A stretch of DNA of 64,000 nucleotides. Source: Gluconobacter kondonii. Lineage in GTDB: Bacteria > Pseudomonadota > Alphaproteobacteria > Acetobacterales > Acetobacteraceae. A program made the position numbers and the translations under genes. Positions 45,004 to 54,770 of the stretch are shown here, one piece after another. The stretch covers positions 1 to 64,000 of the forward strand of contig NZ_BEWP01000006.1 of the NCBI RefSeq assembly GCF_002723995.1, given 5' to 3'. Each line of letters starts with the position of its first letter. Within the stretch, counting starts at the first letter, position 1. Under the pieces are notes generated by a model, which was given only the letters and a program-made list of their open reading frames with translations, ran no database searches and was not told the origin of the DNA.

Positions 45004-47370
45004 CTAGTTGCATGCCGTTGCACTACGATAGAGCTGCCCTGATGAGTTCAGGCAGGCGTAAGCGTTCCCGGCTCCGTTCAGACTGGTAAGAACCACCCCA
45101 TCCTTCATAACAGTCGTGCCTCCATTACCCCCGACAGTCAGGTTGCCTTGAATTGTGCCTGATCCCGTGACAGTCATATCGGCACTGATTGTCGTGGCAT
45201 CCTTCATGCTAATGGAGCCGCCAAAGCCTCCCAGAACTGTATTCCCATGGGACGTCAGACCTCCTGTGATGAGCAGGTTACTGTTCAGGTTTGTCGGGAT
45301 GTCGATATCGAAATGCGTATTCTGCCCAAGACCGGAGAGCACGACCGACGTGTCGCCAGTGCTGGCATCGGTTTGCTCTAAGAGCTGTGCAATGTTGGAT
45401 CCGCTGGGACTCTGGAAAAACTGCGTTCCTTGAAGAACGATATTGGATTTGGCCGTGATTTGCTGATTGAACGTCACCCCATCCTTGAACAGGGTGCTAC
45501 CGCCATACCCACCGATAACAGCATTCCCATGTGTTTCCAGCCCCCCGGTGACAGTCAGGTCATTACCAACAGTCGTTGGCAGGTTAAACAGAACGGACGC
45601 GCCACCAGATGCCAAGCTTGAATACGCCAGTACGTTATTCTTCGATGCATCCGTGGATGCCGCTACTGCGACGATGTTGTCGCCCGCCGTATTCTGGTAG
45701 TAGGTCGTCCCGGTCGTCACGAGGTTTGCATTCACGCTCACCTGATTTTTGAATGTTGCACCCCCGGCAACATTGAGCGCGCCCGCCAACGATACATCAC
45801 CGTTGCCAGCTACTGACAGGCCGCAATTCACGCCATATCCGCACAGCGCCACGCCGCCTGTGCTGCCCGGGAAGTCGATCTCGCCCAGCAGAGAGGCGGT
45901 ATCCGTGCTGGACGTGTTGCCCTTCGTACCATTGATACGTGGCCCGAAGCGCAGGGTCGCGTTGGTGTAGCTTCCCGTTCCCGTGCCGTCGCTGGTGAGA
46001 TGCGTTACCAGCCGCTCATTATACCCTGCGACGATCTGATGCAGTTCCGTCATATCGAAATCATAGACGGCTCCAACGGGAGTGAGAGCGAACAGAGAGC
46101 AGGCGGAAGGGAGATAGAGCTGATTGGTGTCGATCGCCATGTTTCCGCAGGCATCGGCAATCTCCAGATGATGTGGCATGTCATTCGCCAGCATCAATTC
46201 GTAGCTTTCCGACGTAAACACCTGACCCGGAGTGATGGACGCTCCTGCCGGGACAGACTGGCCTCCGCCAAACGTCAGACCGTGATAGCTCAAGGCTCCC
46301 GCCCGCGTCTCGTTCTGCACGTTGACGTCCACCTCGCCCCATTCGAGCTGATGAACTGACGACGTGTCGCGCGTACCTGCGCCCGTGAACGCGCCGTCGT
46401 ACTGCATCATCGTATTGAACCCGAAGACTTTCGTCGGAGATCCCACGAACACGACAGGAGCGGGAGTTTTCGGGAAATAGAACGTATCCAGACCAGTAAG
46501 GCTCGGGGTTTGGCTGGCTCCTGAACGTCCCATCCGGTTCCAGGCCCAGACCGTGATAACGGCAGTCGGCCCCGTATTGTCCACGCTTCTGACGATGCCT
46601 GCCAGGAAATGGGGATTGTCCCATGTTTCAACATCTGATGCGGCGGGATCGGCGGAATTGGTGATGATGTACTGGCCCTGATGGATCAACAGGAGCTGCT
46701 GCGGCGTCAGGGATACGCTTAAGGTCGCCGTTGTGGTGGTGTAAGCCGTTACGGGCAGAACCAGTCGCGCCTGACGTGACCCGGCCTCCCAGTAGATCCC
46801 AGCCGTGTCAAAGCTGATGGGAACGATCCGGCTATCCCCTTCGTAATCGTCACCGCCCAGTTCAGCCAGCATAGTGTTCTGCTGGCCACCCGTCGTGAAG
46901 AGGCAAAGGCCGCACCCATTATTGAATGGTCCGTCGGGGTGGCTGGAAATGACCAGGCTCTGAGGCAACCCGGGTGATCCCATCGGGGAGTTTGCGACAG
47001 TCCCAAGGGGCGTGCCGCCCATCTGGAGCGTGTTGTTCCCGACCAATGGGCTGCCGAGAACGGCGGTCATGTCCTGCCCGACATACATTGACGGGTAAGC
47101 CGTCTGCGACTGGACGCCAAATGTTCCAGACGCGCTTAAAAGCGGCGCCGTCATGGCACCATTCATATTCAGTCCCGCCACACCCCCTGGCACATTCTTC
47201 TGGAGCGCGGCCATCACTGCGGCGATAGTCTGCCGATCCCAGAGTGTATTGGGGGCATTGATGATCGAAGCACCGCTGATACCGTTGCCCGGAGCAATCC
47301 ACTGGCTGGTAATAGGCGCGGCGCCTGCCAGCGACGGCAGGAGAGCCAGCGTCAGAATGAGTTTTTTCAT
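45004..47370 (-). CDS. Large tail-region protein with Sec signal peptide and C-terminal repeats
   Basis: A 788-residue protein. It begins with a typical Sec signal peptide (MKKLILTLALLPSLAGA, cleavage near residue 18). The middle is beta-rich. The last 250 residues hold tandem units of about 85 residues, each with a TGGLxxHGNxVxGGxGGS element and a KDG/KDA step, as in trimeric fibre or spike shafts. Position and repeats suggest a tail fibre or spike, but a signal peptide on a virion protein is unusual. It overlaps the upstream gene by 4 bases. Confidence 0.6.
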   Translation of the reverse strand: MKKLILTLALLPSLAGAAPITSQWIAPGNGISGASIINAPNTLWDRQTIAAVMAALQKNVPGGVAGLNMNGAMTAPLLSASGTFGVQSQTAYPSMYVGQDMTAVLGSPLVGNNTLQMGGTPLGTVANSPMGSPGLPQSLVISSHPDGPFNNGCGLCLFTTGGQQNTMLAELGGDDYEGDSRIVPISFDTAGIYWEAGSRQARLVLPVTAYTTTTATLSVSLTPQQLLLIHQGQYIITNSADPAASDVETWDNPHFLAGIVRSVDNTGPTAVITVWAWNRMGRSGASQTPSLTGLDTFYFPKTPAPVVFVGSPTKVFGFNTMMQYDGAFTGAGTRDTSSVHQLEWGEVDVNVQNETRAGALSYHGLTFGGGQSVPAGASITPGQVFTSESYELMLANDMPHHLEIADACGNMAIDTNQLYLPSACSLFALTPVGAVYDFDMTELHQIVAGYNERLVTHLTSDGTGTGSYTNATLRFGPRINGTKGNTSSTDTASLLGEIDFPGSTGGVALCGYGVNCGLSVAGNGDVSLAGALNVAGGATFKNQVSVNANLVTTGTTYYQNTAGDNIVAVAASTDASKNNVLAYSSLASGGASVLFNLPTTVGNDLTVTGGLETHGNAVIGGYGGSTLFKDGVTFNQQITAKSNIVLQGTQFFQSPSGSNIAQLLEQTDASTGDTSVVLSGLGQNTHFDIDIPTNLNSNLLITGGLTSHGNTVLGGFGGSISMKDATTISADMTVTGSGTIQGNLTVGGNGGTTVMKDGVVLTSLNGAGNAYACLNSSGQLYRSATACN

Positions 47371-47777
47371 TTGCCGTCATCCACCTGGGTTGCGACACCG
47401 GCATTGTTCTGAAAGCCGTTGAAATTGGTGCCAGCTCCCATGGTCGGACTTGCGGCCAGGAGTGCAGCGAGAGACGCGGCGAGAGCCTGAGGCGACAAGG
47501 GCATGCCAGACGCCGTGCCTGTCATGGCCGAATATGCAAATACGTCACCGTTCATCCACAGACCGCCGCCCTCCGGCGCTTTTGTTGGAAGCGTCTGCCC
47601 AAGCTGGAGAAGGCCCAGAGCTACGATCGACACCGCAAAATTGTTTGCGGTGATGTTGCAAGGCTCATAGCCGGTGACAGTATTCTGGGCATTGAGAACA
47701 GGCCGGAGGAAGACAAGCAGATCCGTCGCCTGCACGCTCGTTTGCGTGAGTGCGGGGTCAGACGCGAGTTGAGGCAT
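47367..47777 (-). CDS. Unknown phage protein in fibre cluster
   Basis: A 136-residue protein. The start SDPALTQTSVQATDLLVFLR and GYEPCNITANNFAVSIVALG look like a capsid- or fibre-associated strand-rich domain; the C-terminus is A- and G-rich. No family is recognised. It sits between two fibre-cluster genes and is coupled to the large repeat protein. Confidence 0.55.
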   Translation of the reverse strand: MPQLASDPALTQTSVQATDLLVFLRPVLNAQNTVTGYEPCNITANNFAVSIVALGLLQLGQTLPTKAPEGGGLWMNGDVFAYSAMTGTASGMPLSPQALAASLAALLAASPTMGAGTNFNGFQNNAGVATQVDDGK

Positions 47778-47782
47778 GGGGT

Positions 47783-48232
47783 CTATCCGAAGATCAGGGG
47801 GTTTCCGGAGGCATCAGGCACGATCGCCGAGCCAAGGAAAAAGGCATTCGGGGCATAGGCCGGGGCGTCACAGGTAATCAGCTGGGGCGCGCAGCGGACT
47901 ATGATGGAGGCGGTAGCCGTGAAGACTGCGCCTGTGGCCGTGCGAACGGAAAGCGTTGCTGTTTGCGCGCCTGAGCACAGCCATTGCACCCACATAGTGG
48001 CCAGGGTTCCGAAAGTGCTGGTCCATGCGATCACGCCGCCGCTGCACATGGCTTCAACTTCCACGATCCGGTCGGAGCGCCCCAGAAGATGCGAGAAATC
48101 AATGCTGTAATCTGCAGATTCGTTCAGTGATGTTTCGGGCCAGCAAAGCCAGATGGGAGGGGAAGTCCCGCGAACTTGAAAAGATCGCGGGACTTCTGCG
48201 CGTAAGATACGCCGAGCCGGAACCCACGTCAT
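47783..48232 (-). CDS. Phage tail-associated beta-rich protein
   Basis: A 149-residue protein. YSIDFSHLLGRSDRIVEVEA, followed by alternating polar and hydrophobic strands, resembles Ig-like fibre-to-tail adaptor domains. The frame stays open to 48676, but that extension only shadows the upstream gene; ATG 48232 overlaps the upstream stop (ATGA) and is chosen. Confidence 0.6.
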   Translation of the reverse strand: MTWVPARRILRAEVPRSFQVRGTSPPIWLCWPETSLNESADYSIDFSHLLGRSDRIVEVEAMCSGGVIAWTSTFGTLATMWVQWLCSGAQTATLSVRTATGAVFTATASIIVRCAPQLITCDAPAYAPNAFFLGSAIVPDASGNPLIFG

Positions 48233-48555
48233 GAAGTTACAGAGGCCGGGACCGCAGGCAGAACTGCACTGGCGGTGTCCGTCCCTTCCGCAATACCTTG
48301 AAGTGTCGAGACATATGCCCGCATCTGGGGGCCGAATGTATTCCCCATCGCAATGGCCAGCGCTGCCTCTCCTCTTACCGAGGTTAGCGCACCGATCGCC
48401 TGATCTTTCAGGGAGTTCATGAAGGTTGATTTGGCCGCCGCGTATTCGTCCGCCGTGCATGACACATAACCGTCCGGGATCGTCGTGCTGTTTCCCCAAC
48501 TGGCGAGCCCGGTGACGGTGCCTGATGCGTTTTTCTGGAGTGCATAGATCGTCAT
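48229..48555 (-). CDS. Small tail-fibre-cluster protein
   Basis: A 108-residue protein with MTIYALQKNASGTVTGLASW at the start, then a helical region with KDQAIGALTSVRGEAALAIA. It may be a fibre assembly or attachment protein by position; no domain is certain. Confidence 0.5.
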   Translation of the reverse strand: MTIYALQKNASGTVTGLASWGNSTTIPDGYVSCTADEYAAAKSTFMNSLKDQAIGALTSVRGEAALAIAMGNTFGPQMRAYVSTLQGIAEGTDTASAVLPAVPASVTS

Positions 48556-48564
48556 GATGCCGCC

Positions 48565-49458
48565 TTATGCCGGGATGTAGAGATAGCTGAGGGTGTGGCC
48601 GACATTCGGCGGATTGGTCGCCGATGTGCCGCAATATGACCCCACAGTTACAGGGCCAGCCGAAACCTTCACGCATGAATGGTTGGTCATCGACGTTGAA
48701 CCCGTTACCTGGTCTGCGCTGAGATTGGTGCCGTTAACGCTGATCGTCAGGTTTGTCTGATTGGTGTTCTGCACCGAATAGTTCGCAGAGCCGACGACAA
48801 GCACATAACCGTCGAGAGGCGCATCGAATTCAAGAGAAATGGTTTTCGAGCCACCGGACGCGAGCGTATAATATTGCTCGGTCCAATCTCCGAGACCCAG
48901 CGTCTTGTTGCCGGTCATGGCGAAGTTGCCAAAGTCAGTTTCGTCAACCTTCGCCCCGATACGCGCCGCTCCTGAAGTAACCCCCTCGCGCAGACCGATA
49001 TAGACTTGGTTTCCCGTTGCCAGAGCTCCGTCAGACAACCCCTGTTTGATGAACTGATTCCAGCCAAATATCTGCCAAGCTGCACCGTCGGTGTTCGGGG
49101 TCGTGGTATTGCTGCCTGCGGTTGAAATCCACAACAGCCCGACCGTTGCAGCGTCGGCAACGATGGCATTGAGAGGGTAGCCCCCAACGGCCATTGCAAA
49201 ATCTGCAGAAAAAGGACGGACCAGTCCCAGCTTTTGAGCACCCAAGGCAATCTGATTGAGCTGATTTTTAGATGGCGCAATTCCCGCCTCAGCCAATACA
49301 CCCAACAACTCCTGCTGAACGATATTCAGCCAATCAGCTGTGACAACTGTAGCGGCCAATCCTGCTCCTGGATTTCCCCCCGTGAAAAATCCAGGAACGC
49401 CTGCCGCCGACACGGCGGGCATTGATGTAGCAGCCGTCGCGTTATCGATTGCGTACAT
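48565..49458 (-). CDS. Phage tail fibre protein
   Basis: A 297-residue protein. The N-terminal part (AGVPGFFTGGNPGAGLAATV, then VTADWLNIVQQELLGVLAEA) is typical of tail-fibre attachment regions in baseplate-linked phage fibres. The rest is strand-rich and ends in a compact S-, N- and T-rich domain suited to receptor binding. ATG 49458 is preferred to GTG 49464 because GAGAAGTGG then serves as ribosome site. Confidence 0.75.
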   Translation of the reverse strand: MYAIDNATAATSMPAVSAAGVPGFFTGGNPGAGLAATVVTADWLNIVQQELLGVLAEAGIAPSKNQLNQIALGAQKLGLVRPFSADFAMAVGGYPLNAIVADAATVGLLWISTAGSNTTTPNTDGAAWQIFGWNQFIKQGLSDGALATGNQVYIGLREGVTSGAARIGAKVDETDFGNFAMTGNKTLGLGDWTEQYYTLASGGSKTISLEFDAPLDGYVLVVGSANYSVQNTNQTNLTISVNGTNLSADQVTGSTSMTNHSCVKVSAGPVTVGSYCGTSATNPPNVGHTLSYLYIPA

Positions 49459-49473
49459 TTCCACTTCTCGCTT

Positions 49474-50109
49474 TCATTTACTGTCGCCACCAAAATTGCC
49501 GAGTAGGTCTTCGCCGCTCTGCGCGAACAGCACGCGCGTATGGGCGGGGCAACGACTTATGATTTCGCAATTGAGAACTGCATTTCCCCAAGATATTAAC
49601 GGTTCCCCTGCAGAACCTGAGTTTGCGAGAAAATACTGCTCCGTGTAGCCGGGCGCATTCACCGTCCACACGAAGGCCCAGTCGGATCCGTAAACGGGTT
49701 CCCCCGCACGAAAGATATCCGCACGAGCAGGCGCATGCTCACTGATCGTTATTTCAAAGCCGAGCGCTGCCGCGAAAGCGGCATAATAAGAGATGGAAGA
49801 TCCGCCACTATCTGTCAGACGCGCTACAACCTGAGATCTTCGCAAGGAGAGCGTAGGGCTTTCACCTGCACAGGGATCTGGAAGACCGGTTGTTTTTTCC
49901 CATTCTTCAAGAAGCTCGATAGTCGTTTCTGGAAAGATTTCCGTAAGAAGATCCGAGGCCCTTTCACTATTTCTGGCAAAAGTCTTGCCCCATACAGTGG
50001 CGAGCATAGATGGAAGAGCATCGCGCTCGCGTGACCAAATTGCGCCCCGAGGCAAAAGCTGCAGGAACGCCTGGCGGAAATTCTCCGCCGAGAAAACAGG
50101 CGCCCCCAC
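49474..50109 (-). CDS. Baseplate protein, Mu gp48/YmfQ-like
   Basis: A 211-residue protein of the DUF2313 family: LLPRGAIWSRERDALPSMLA, SDLLTEIFPETTIELLEEWE and CFAQSGEDLL-type end. It helps join the wedge and fibres of the baseplate. The GTG start lies just after the stop of the baseplate J-like gene, as in Mu. Confidence 0.85.
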   Translation of the reverse strand: MGAPVFSAENFRQAFLQLLPRGAIWSRERDALPSMLATVWGKTFARNSERASDLLTEIFPETTIELLEEWEKTTGLPDPCAGESPTLSLRRSQVVARLTDSGGSSISYYAAFAAALGFEITISEHAPARADIFRAGEPVYGSDWAFVWTVNAPGYTEQYFLANSGSAGEPLISWGNAVLNCEIISRCPAHTRVLFAQSGEDLLGNFGGDSK

Positions 50110-50111
50110 CG

Positions 50112-51227
50112 TCAGGACGCAAAACTAACTGTGCCCAAGACCGGCATGGCCCCGATATTTGCGGCGACAATTGATTCCGCGGGCGAGATTACAGCGAACC
50201 GATCGAGATCCAGCGCACCAATGGCCTCTGTCCATGCGCTCTGATACAGCGTCGTCCCAGGAGCAGACAGGCGCGTAAACATGTCCTGCAACGCGTTAAT
50301 AATCAGGATTTGATTGGCCGTCGTGTTTCCATCTCCAAGGTCTGAAACCACGAAATTGACTGGCTGAGCGACTGGTGCGCACACAATAACAAGTGCGGTG
50401 ACAGGTCTCTGCAGATAAAGCGCGTTTGCCAAAAGCAACTGATCGCCCGTAGCTGTATTGTATCTCGCTTCAGCGCTTGCCGCGCCGTCGGTGCCCTGAG
50501 GAAGCCCACCTTGAGCAGACCTGACATTGTCCATAGCAAAATAGACAACAACGGTCCCTGCCCCGAACCCATTAGCATTGACCCAGGCACGCGTTACGCC
50601 GCTGACCTCTTTGGCCCACCTGACATAATCAGCTGCATTTCCGTTCTCGCCGCCTTCTGCGAAGGCATCAAGAACACGCCCGCGGAGGTCGCTGTCATTT
50701 TCAATGTCAGCTCCACCCGTAAAAGCGAGAGTTACAGAACCCGTCGTCTGTATCCCGTCAACCGGGCTACCTAAAGTCGCGGTAGCCCCGACCGGAGCAT
50801 TTCCTGCCGCCCCTGCCGCCTGTACAGCGCATGAGACGACCGTAACGCCATTGGCCGTTACACTATTATCGGTCGATATGGCAGTAAGGGCGCCGGTTAT
50901 CTGGATGGTCGTGCCAGTAGGAACGGTTTTCGCGCCCGTCACACCGAAAGAGACCTGCCCGTATGCCGTAGTAGCCGGCTTGCGCGTAATCTTTTTCAGG
51001 CCGCCCCACGCCTCAAGAAAGACGCCTGTTGCAGTCCAGGGAACGGCCTGCTTCGCGATCCAGTCAAGATAACCATAATGAAGATGCGCAAGGCCTGCGA
51101 GGACCATTGCAAGAACATAGAGGACTGAAAATCGAAGGAGTGCAGTAACCCCGGCGATCCCCCCATTCTGGATGTCCTGAAGCGCCTGCTGCCGCAGATC
51201 TGTAAGCGTTGGACGACTGAATGCCAT
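50112..51227 (-). CDS. Baseplate J-like protein, Mu gp47-like
   Basis: A 371-residue baseplate wedge protein. MAFSRPTLTDLRQQALQDIQ at the start, LRGRVLDAFAEGGENGNAAD and YVRWAKEVSGVTRAWVNANG are Baseplate_J hallmarks. ATG 51227, with GGAGGGG before it, overlaps the gp46-like stop. Confidence 0.92.
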   Translation of the reverse strand: MAFSRPTLTDLRQQALQDIQNGGIAGVTALLRFSVLYVLAMVLAGLAHLHYGYLDWIAKQAVPWTATGVFLEAWGGLKKITRKPATTAYGQVSFGVTGAKTVPTGTTIQITGALTAISTDNSVTANGVTVVSCAVQAAGAAGNAPVGATATLGSPVDGIQTTGSVTLAFTGGADIENDSDLRGRVLDAFAEGGENGNAADYVRWAKEVSGVTRAWVNANGFGAGTVVVYFAMDNVRSAQGGLPQGTDGAASAEARYNTATGDQLLLANALYLQRPVTALVIVCAPVAQPVNFVVSDLGDGNTTANQILIINALQDMFTRLSAPGTTLYQSAWTEAIGALDLDRFAVISPAESIVAANIGAMPVLGTVSFAS

Positions 51228-51730
51228 TACAGCCCCTCCCAGGCCCATGAAAACAGAAATGTCTGAGGCGCCGCCGCCCCGGGTTCGTACACGCCGATCG
51301 CAAATTCAGCCGTATTGGCGCTAACCGCGCTCCATGCAGTTCGGATGGAAATACTGGTCGCCACACCGTCATCGATGAGCCACTGGAGACACTCCTTGAG
51401 AATGTCCTTGAGCTCGAGGAGGACAATCTTGTCGCCGACCTTGATGGCGCGACGTAATTGCCAGAGCCTCGAGCCAACCGGCAGCTTGTCCTGCTCATAA
51501 GCATCCCCCCACCAGCCGCGCCGGTCGTTCAAGCCGCTCATGGCTGCATTTCCAGGCGCTTGAATAGCGACTGCGGAATCCGCTGGCGAAGGCTGCTCCG
51601 GAGCGACCCGGTCCGTGAAGATGCTGACCATCACGGCTGAGCGCAGCGGGTTATCGAGAGCCAAATCACCGGACACAATGGTCCAGTCGCCCCTGCATTC
51701 CCGGGCGTTCCAGATGATCGCAATATCCAC
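51227..51730 (-). CDS. Phage GP46-like baseplate protein
   Basis: A 167-residue protein matching Mu gp46 (GDLALDNPLRSAVMVSIFTD, GWWGDAYEQDKLPVGSRLWQ). It connects the baseplate hub and wedges and lies between the spike gene and the J-like gene, as in Mu. Confidence 0.9.
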   Translation of the reverse strand: MDIAIIWNARECRGDWTIVSGDLALDNPLRSAVMVSIFTDRVAPEQPSPADSAVAIQAPGNAAMSGLNDRRGWWGDAYEQDKLPVGSRLWQLRRAIKVGDKIVLLELKDILKECLQWLIDDGVATSISIRTAWSAVSANTAEFAIGVYEPGAAAPQTFLFSWAWEGL

Positions 51731-51738
51731 GAATTACC

Positions 51739-52251
51739 TCAGGAGGATGCCGGCGGCCCCGATTTTCCGGAACCAGGCTCAACATCCGTTGTCAGATGAT
51801 TCTGAAGAGAGATCTCTCCGGCCTTCACATCACCAGATGCGTTGAGATCGCCATTGATGATCACATCCGCATTGATCATCAGCTTTTTCTCAGCCGGATT
51901 AATCTCGATTGAGCCGTCGCTTTTCAGCCAGATCCGACTGCCCGTCCGGGGGTGATAGACCGCGACGTCACCGGGCTCGAGATCGGACGGACGTCCCCGC
52001 TGATCCCCGGACGCTACAGCTACCGCCCGGGTACGATCACCGGAGATAAACATCAGCGCCAGATCGCTACCTGGTACCGAGCGGCTTGCAAAGCCGTAGA
52101 GCTGCATTACCGGCACGTCTGATCTCAGCTCACCGCTCGCCAGTGCAACCTGAACCGTTGATGTCGAACGTGACTCATCGGTGTCCGCCGTCTGCCGCCC
52201 CAGGCCGAAGGCCATTGCGACACGACGCGCCAGACGGGCGAGTGAGGACAT
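51739..52251 (-). CDS. Baseplate spike protein, Mu gp45-like
   Basis: A 170-residue protein with an OB-fold part (VPVMQLYGFASRSVPGSDLA, GDQRGRPSDLEPGDVAVYHP) and a beta-helical tip (INADVIINGDLNASGDVKAG). The tip ends in a segment with one His and PGSGKSGPP. It is the membrane-piercing central spike of contractile tails. Confidence 0.9.
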   Translation of the reverse strand: MSSLARLARRVAMAFGLGRQTADTDESRSTSTVQVALASGELRSDVPVMQLYGFASRSVPGSDLALMFISGDRTRAVAVASGDQRGRPSDLEPGDVAVYHPRTGSRIWLKSDGSIEINPAEKKLMINADVIINGDLNASGDVKAGEISLQNHLTTDVEPGSGKSGPPASS

Positions 52252-52260
52252 ATCAGTTTC

Positions 52261-53448
52261 CTAGCTGTTGATCGCTTGGATTCCCTCATTGGAGAGAGCC
52301 GGCAGGAGCAGTGGCTCAGGCATCAGACCTTCAGGCGGTATCAGCACGAGATCCGCACGCGTCCCATCCTCGCCTTGCCGGAAGACAATCTCGGCAATCA
52401 CGAGATCCATTTCCTCTCCGCTCTTGAGGCGGACAGGAGCCATGTGATTGACGGCCCACAAGTTGCCTGAGGTATCGCGCCAACTGTCGCACGTCACAGT
52501 TACCGTGTTCGCCCGCCCATATCGGCGCGCAACCTCCCATTGAACCCGCTTGGTTGTGACTGCATAGTCCTGATCGCCAAGCTCAGCCGGGATCAGAAGC
52601 GGCCGGGTCCGGACAATACCCGGATCTTCTGCCACCGCCCCGGACGTGACGGCATCCATCTGTCCAATGTAGTCAGCATCCCCAGGCTCACTGAACAGGA
52701 GAGCCGTTGTCATCAGAACGGCGGTGATACTCGAGAACCGCCCTGCCGTGCTTCGAACGGTGGTCATCTGCTCGACATTTTCGCCGTAGATCAGACCGCT
52801 GGCCATGCGCTGACTTCCGACAGCTGCGAAAGCTACGTTCCCGTCTGGCAGGTCATAGAACAGCACACCTGCCAGGCGTGCCACTCGTTCGATGATCTCA
52901 TAGGCCGTTTCGGTCAGGATGACGCTGAACTGCTGGAGGTCAATGTTCCCTGCCCCGTTGATCTGGACGACGTCGATCTCTGCGAATTTTGCTACCCTTT
53001 TTGCAAGGGCCAAGGCATTGGTCGAGTTCATCTGATACGTGGAGAACTCGGCCGAACAGTCCACCAGATCCATGCTCTTGCTGGCGATCTGCAGGCGGAA
53101 TTCATGCCTTTCCGGGCTGACAGCCTCGACGACTGTGACGACATAGCCGGTGATCAGAAGATCTGTTCCAATCCGGACTTCAGCAACGTCCCCCTCATTC
53201 ACCAAAGGAACGCCAGCTGGATTATTGAGATCGCCCAGCCAGTTCTCATTACTCTCTGATGCACTTTTTGCGGGCTGGTACTCTGTCATTCCCAGATCGG
53301 CAACCCACGGCATCAAATCGACACCACATCTTACCGTGACGTCAGTCCAGCCGGTAAGGAGCCTACCATTGATCAGAACAGAAGCCGTCTTCTGAGCATC
53401 CTCGTCATAGCCGAGGATCTGCTCAATCTGATCAATGATGCCGCTCAT
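52261..53448 (-). CDS. Baseplate hub protein, Mu gp44/P2 gpD-like
   Basis: A 395-residue hub protein that holds the spike and caps the tube. VLINGRLLTGWTDVTVRCGV at the start, TAYEIIERVARLAGVLFYDL and WEVARRYGRANTVTVTCDSW are typical of the gpD/gp44 group. It overlaps the gpN-like gene by 4 bases. Confidence 0.9.
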   Translation of the reverse strand: MSGIIDQIEQILGYDEDAQKTASVLINGRLLTGWTDVTVRCGVDLMPWVADLGMTEYQPAKSASESNENWLGDLNNPAGVPLVNEGDVAEVRIGTDLLITGYVVTVVEAVSPERHEFRLQIASKSMDLVDCSAEFSTYQMNSTNALALAKRVAKFAEIDVVQINGAGNIDLQQFSVILTETAYEIIERVARLAGVLFYDLPDGNVAFAAVGSQRMASGLIYGENVEQMTTVRSTAGRFSSITAVLMTTALLFSEPGDADYIGQMDAVTSGAVAEDPGIVRTRPLLIPAELGDQDYAVTTKRVQWEVARRYGRANTVTVTCDSWRDTSGNLWAVNHMAPVRLKSGEEMDLVIAEIVFRQGEDGTRADLVLIPPEGLMPEPLLLPALSNEGIQAINS

Positions 53449-54743
53449 GAAGACAACGCCTCAAACTCAGTTGGCATGAATGCCGGGTGAACGGGATCAG
53501 CTCGATTCACCAGATCATCGGATCGGGTACCGTCCGCATAGAGCTGTTGGGCCAGTGTCAGTGCCGGCAGCGGCGCGTTTCGCTGGATCGTGACGATGTC
53601 AGGCAGTTTTGCCGCCCGCTTCATCAGATCCTGCGACACCTGAACCCGCAAAGCCTTCAGAGCCGCCCAACTGGCGTCATCCTGTGCATCGGCGGCGACC
53701 AACTCTTCAGCCTCGAACAGCGCGACCACGCGGCTGCACATTGTCTCTGCATCCTCTGACGAGGCGGGGGTCCAGTCCGAGCAGGCTTGAGCAATCGAAG
53801 CTAAAGCAGCACGCCGACACAGGGCAGCGGTTTCGGTCTGGGCCGTGGCCAGCGCGGCGCCGATCGGGGCAGTTGAGTTGATGACGTCGACTGAACATGA
53901 AGCCATTGGCCACAGAAGCGAGATTTGCACGCCTGGGTCTGCGATTGCCTCCCGAAGCGTCTCTGTCAAAGCTTGCACGGCCGAAGAAATCGCTGCTGCC
54001 GTTGTAAGGCTCGCGAGTGCTGCAGTTGCTTGCTCGATTGCATCCCGCGAGCCGCTGAGGGTCGTCAGAACACTGTCTTCCGTAGCCGTCGCATCCGTTT
54101 CGGCCCCTGCCCCGGAAGCATACCGGCCATTATTGCCAGGAAGAACCGAGGCAGCAGACTGCATCGCTTCTGAAGAGCCAATCGCGGAAAGAGCACCGCC
54201 ACTCCAACCGGCCCCTACTGATCGGGCTGCGGCAATGGCAGACCCGCCAGTCGCAAATGCTGACGATATGCGGCTGGAGTAACTGGAGGATGATGCAGAT
54301 GAGAGCGCAATGCGTGCGACCGCGACGGCCGCATGAAGTGCTGTGACGACCAGAGTGCCCAGCAGGTTCTTCTGTTCGACAAACTCGAACTCGAGATCCA
54401 CGACATTCAGCCGTCCGTCCCGTTCCCGCCAGTCAAAGCGGGTACATGCTGCCTGAATTGCCCCGATGGACGGATGCACCAGCAGGCCATTCCCCGGTCT
54501 TTCCACGACCGCTACCAGAGCGTCCCTTTGCACATAAGCCAGATCACCGACCACAAAGCCAAGGATCCGATATCGCCGCGCCTTCTTGCCAAGGTCTTCA
54601 ACCCAGACACCTGCGCGTCCGGGATAAGCATGCTCAGCCTGTTTGCGCCCACTGGAGCCGCCGCTGCCGATCACGACAAACGGCACTCCACGGAACGAGC
54701 ACTGAAGGTATTCAGCCGCCGTTCTGGCGAGAGTGCCGCTCAT
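53445..54743 (-). CDS. Mu gpN-like tail/DNA circularisation protein
   Basis: A 432-residue protein. Residues 10-120 form a DNA_circ_N domain (CSFRGVPFVVIGSGGSSGRK, GKKARRYRILGFVVGDLAYV, RLNVVDLEFEFVEQKN). The rest is alanine-rich and helical. In Mu-like phages gpN belongs to the baseplate despite its family name. Confidence 0.88.
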   Translation of the reverse strand: MSGTLARTAAEYLQCSFRGVPFVVIGSGGSSGRKQAEHAYPGRAGVWVEDLGKKARRYRILGFVVGDLAYVQRDALVAVVERPGNGLLVHPSIGAIQAACTRFDWRERDGRLNVVDLEFEFVEQKNLLGTLVVTALHAAVAVARIALSSASSSSYSSRISSAFATGGSAIAAARSVGAGWSGGALSAIGSSEAMQSAASVLPGNNGRYASGAGAETDATATEDSVLTTLSGSRDAIEQATAALASLTTAAAISSAVQALTETLREAIADPGVQISLLWPMASCSVDVINSTAPIGAALATAQTETAALCRRAALASIAQACSDWTPASSEDAETMCSRVVALFEAEELVAADAQDDASWAALKALRVQVSQDLMKRAAKLPDIVTIQRNAPLPALTLAQQLYADGTRSDDLVNRADPVHPAFMPTEFEALSS

Positions 54744-54770
54744 GTTAATTTTTCATCCCTGATTTGAAGG

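Noticed and set aside
48233-48676. N-terminal extension of the tail-associated gene at 47783
   Set aside because: This part overlaps the 48229-48555 gene in another frame and looks like shadow sequence. ATG 48232 with a 4-base overlap is the better start.
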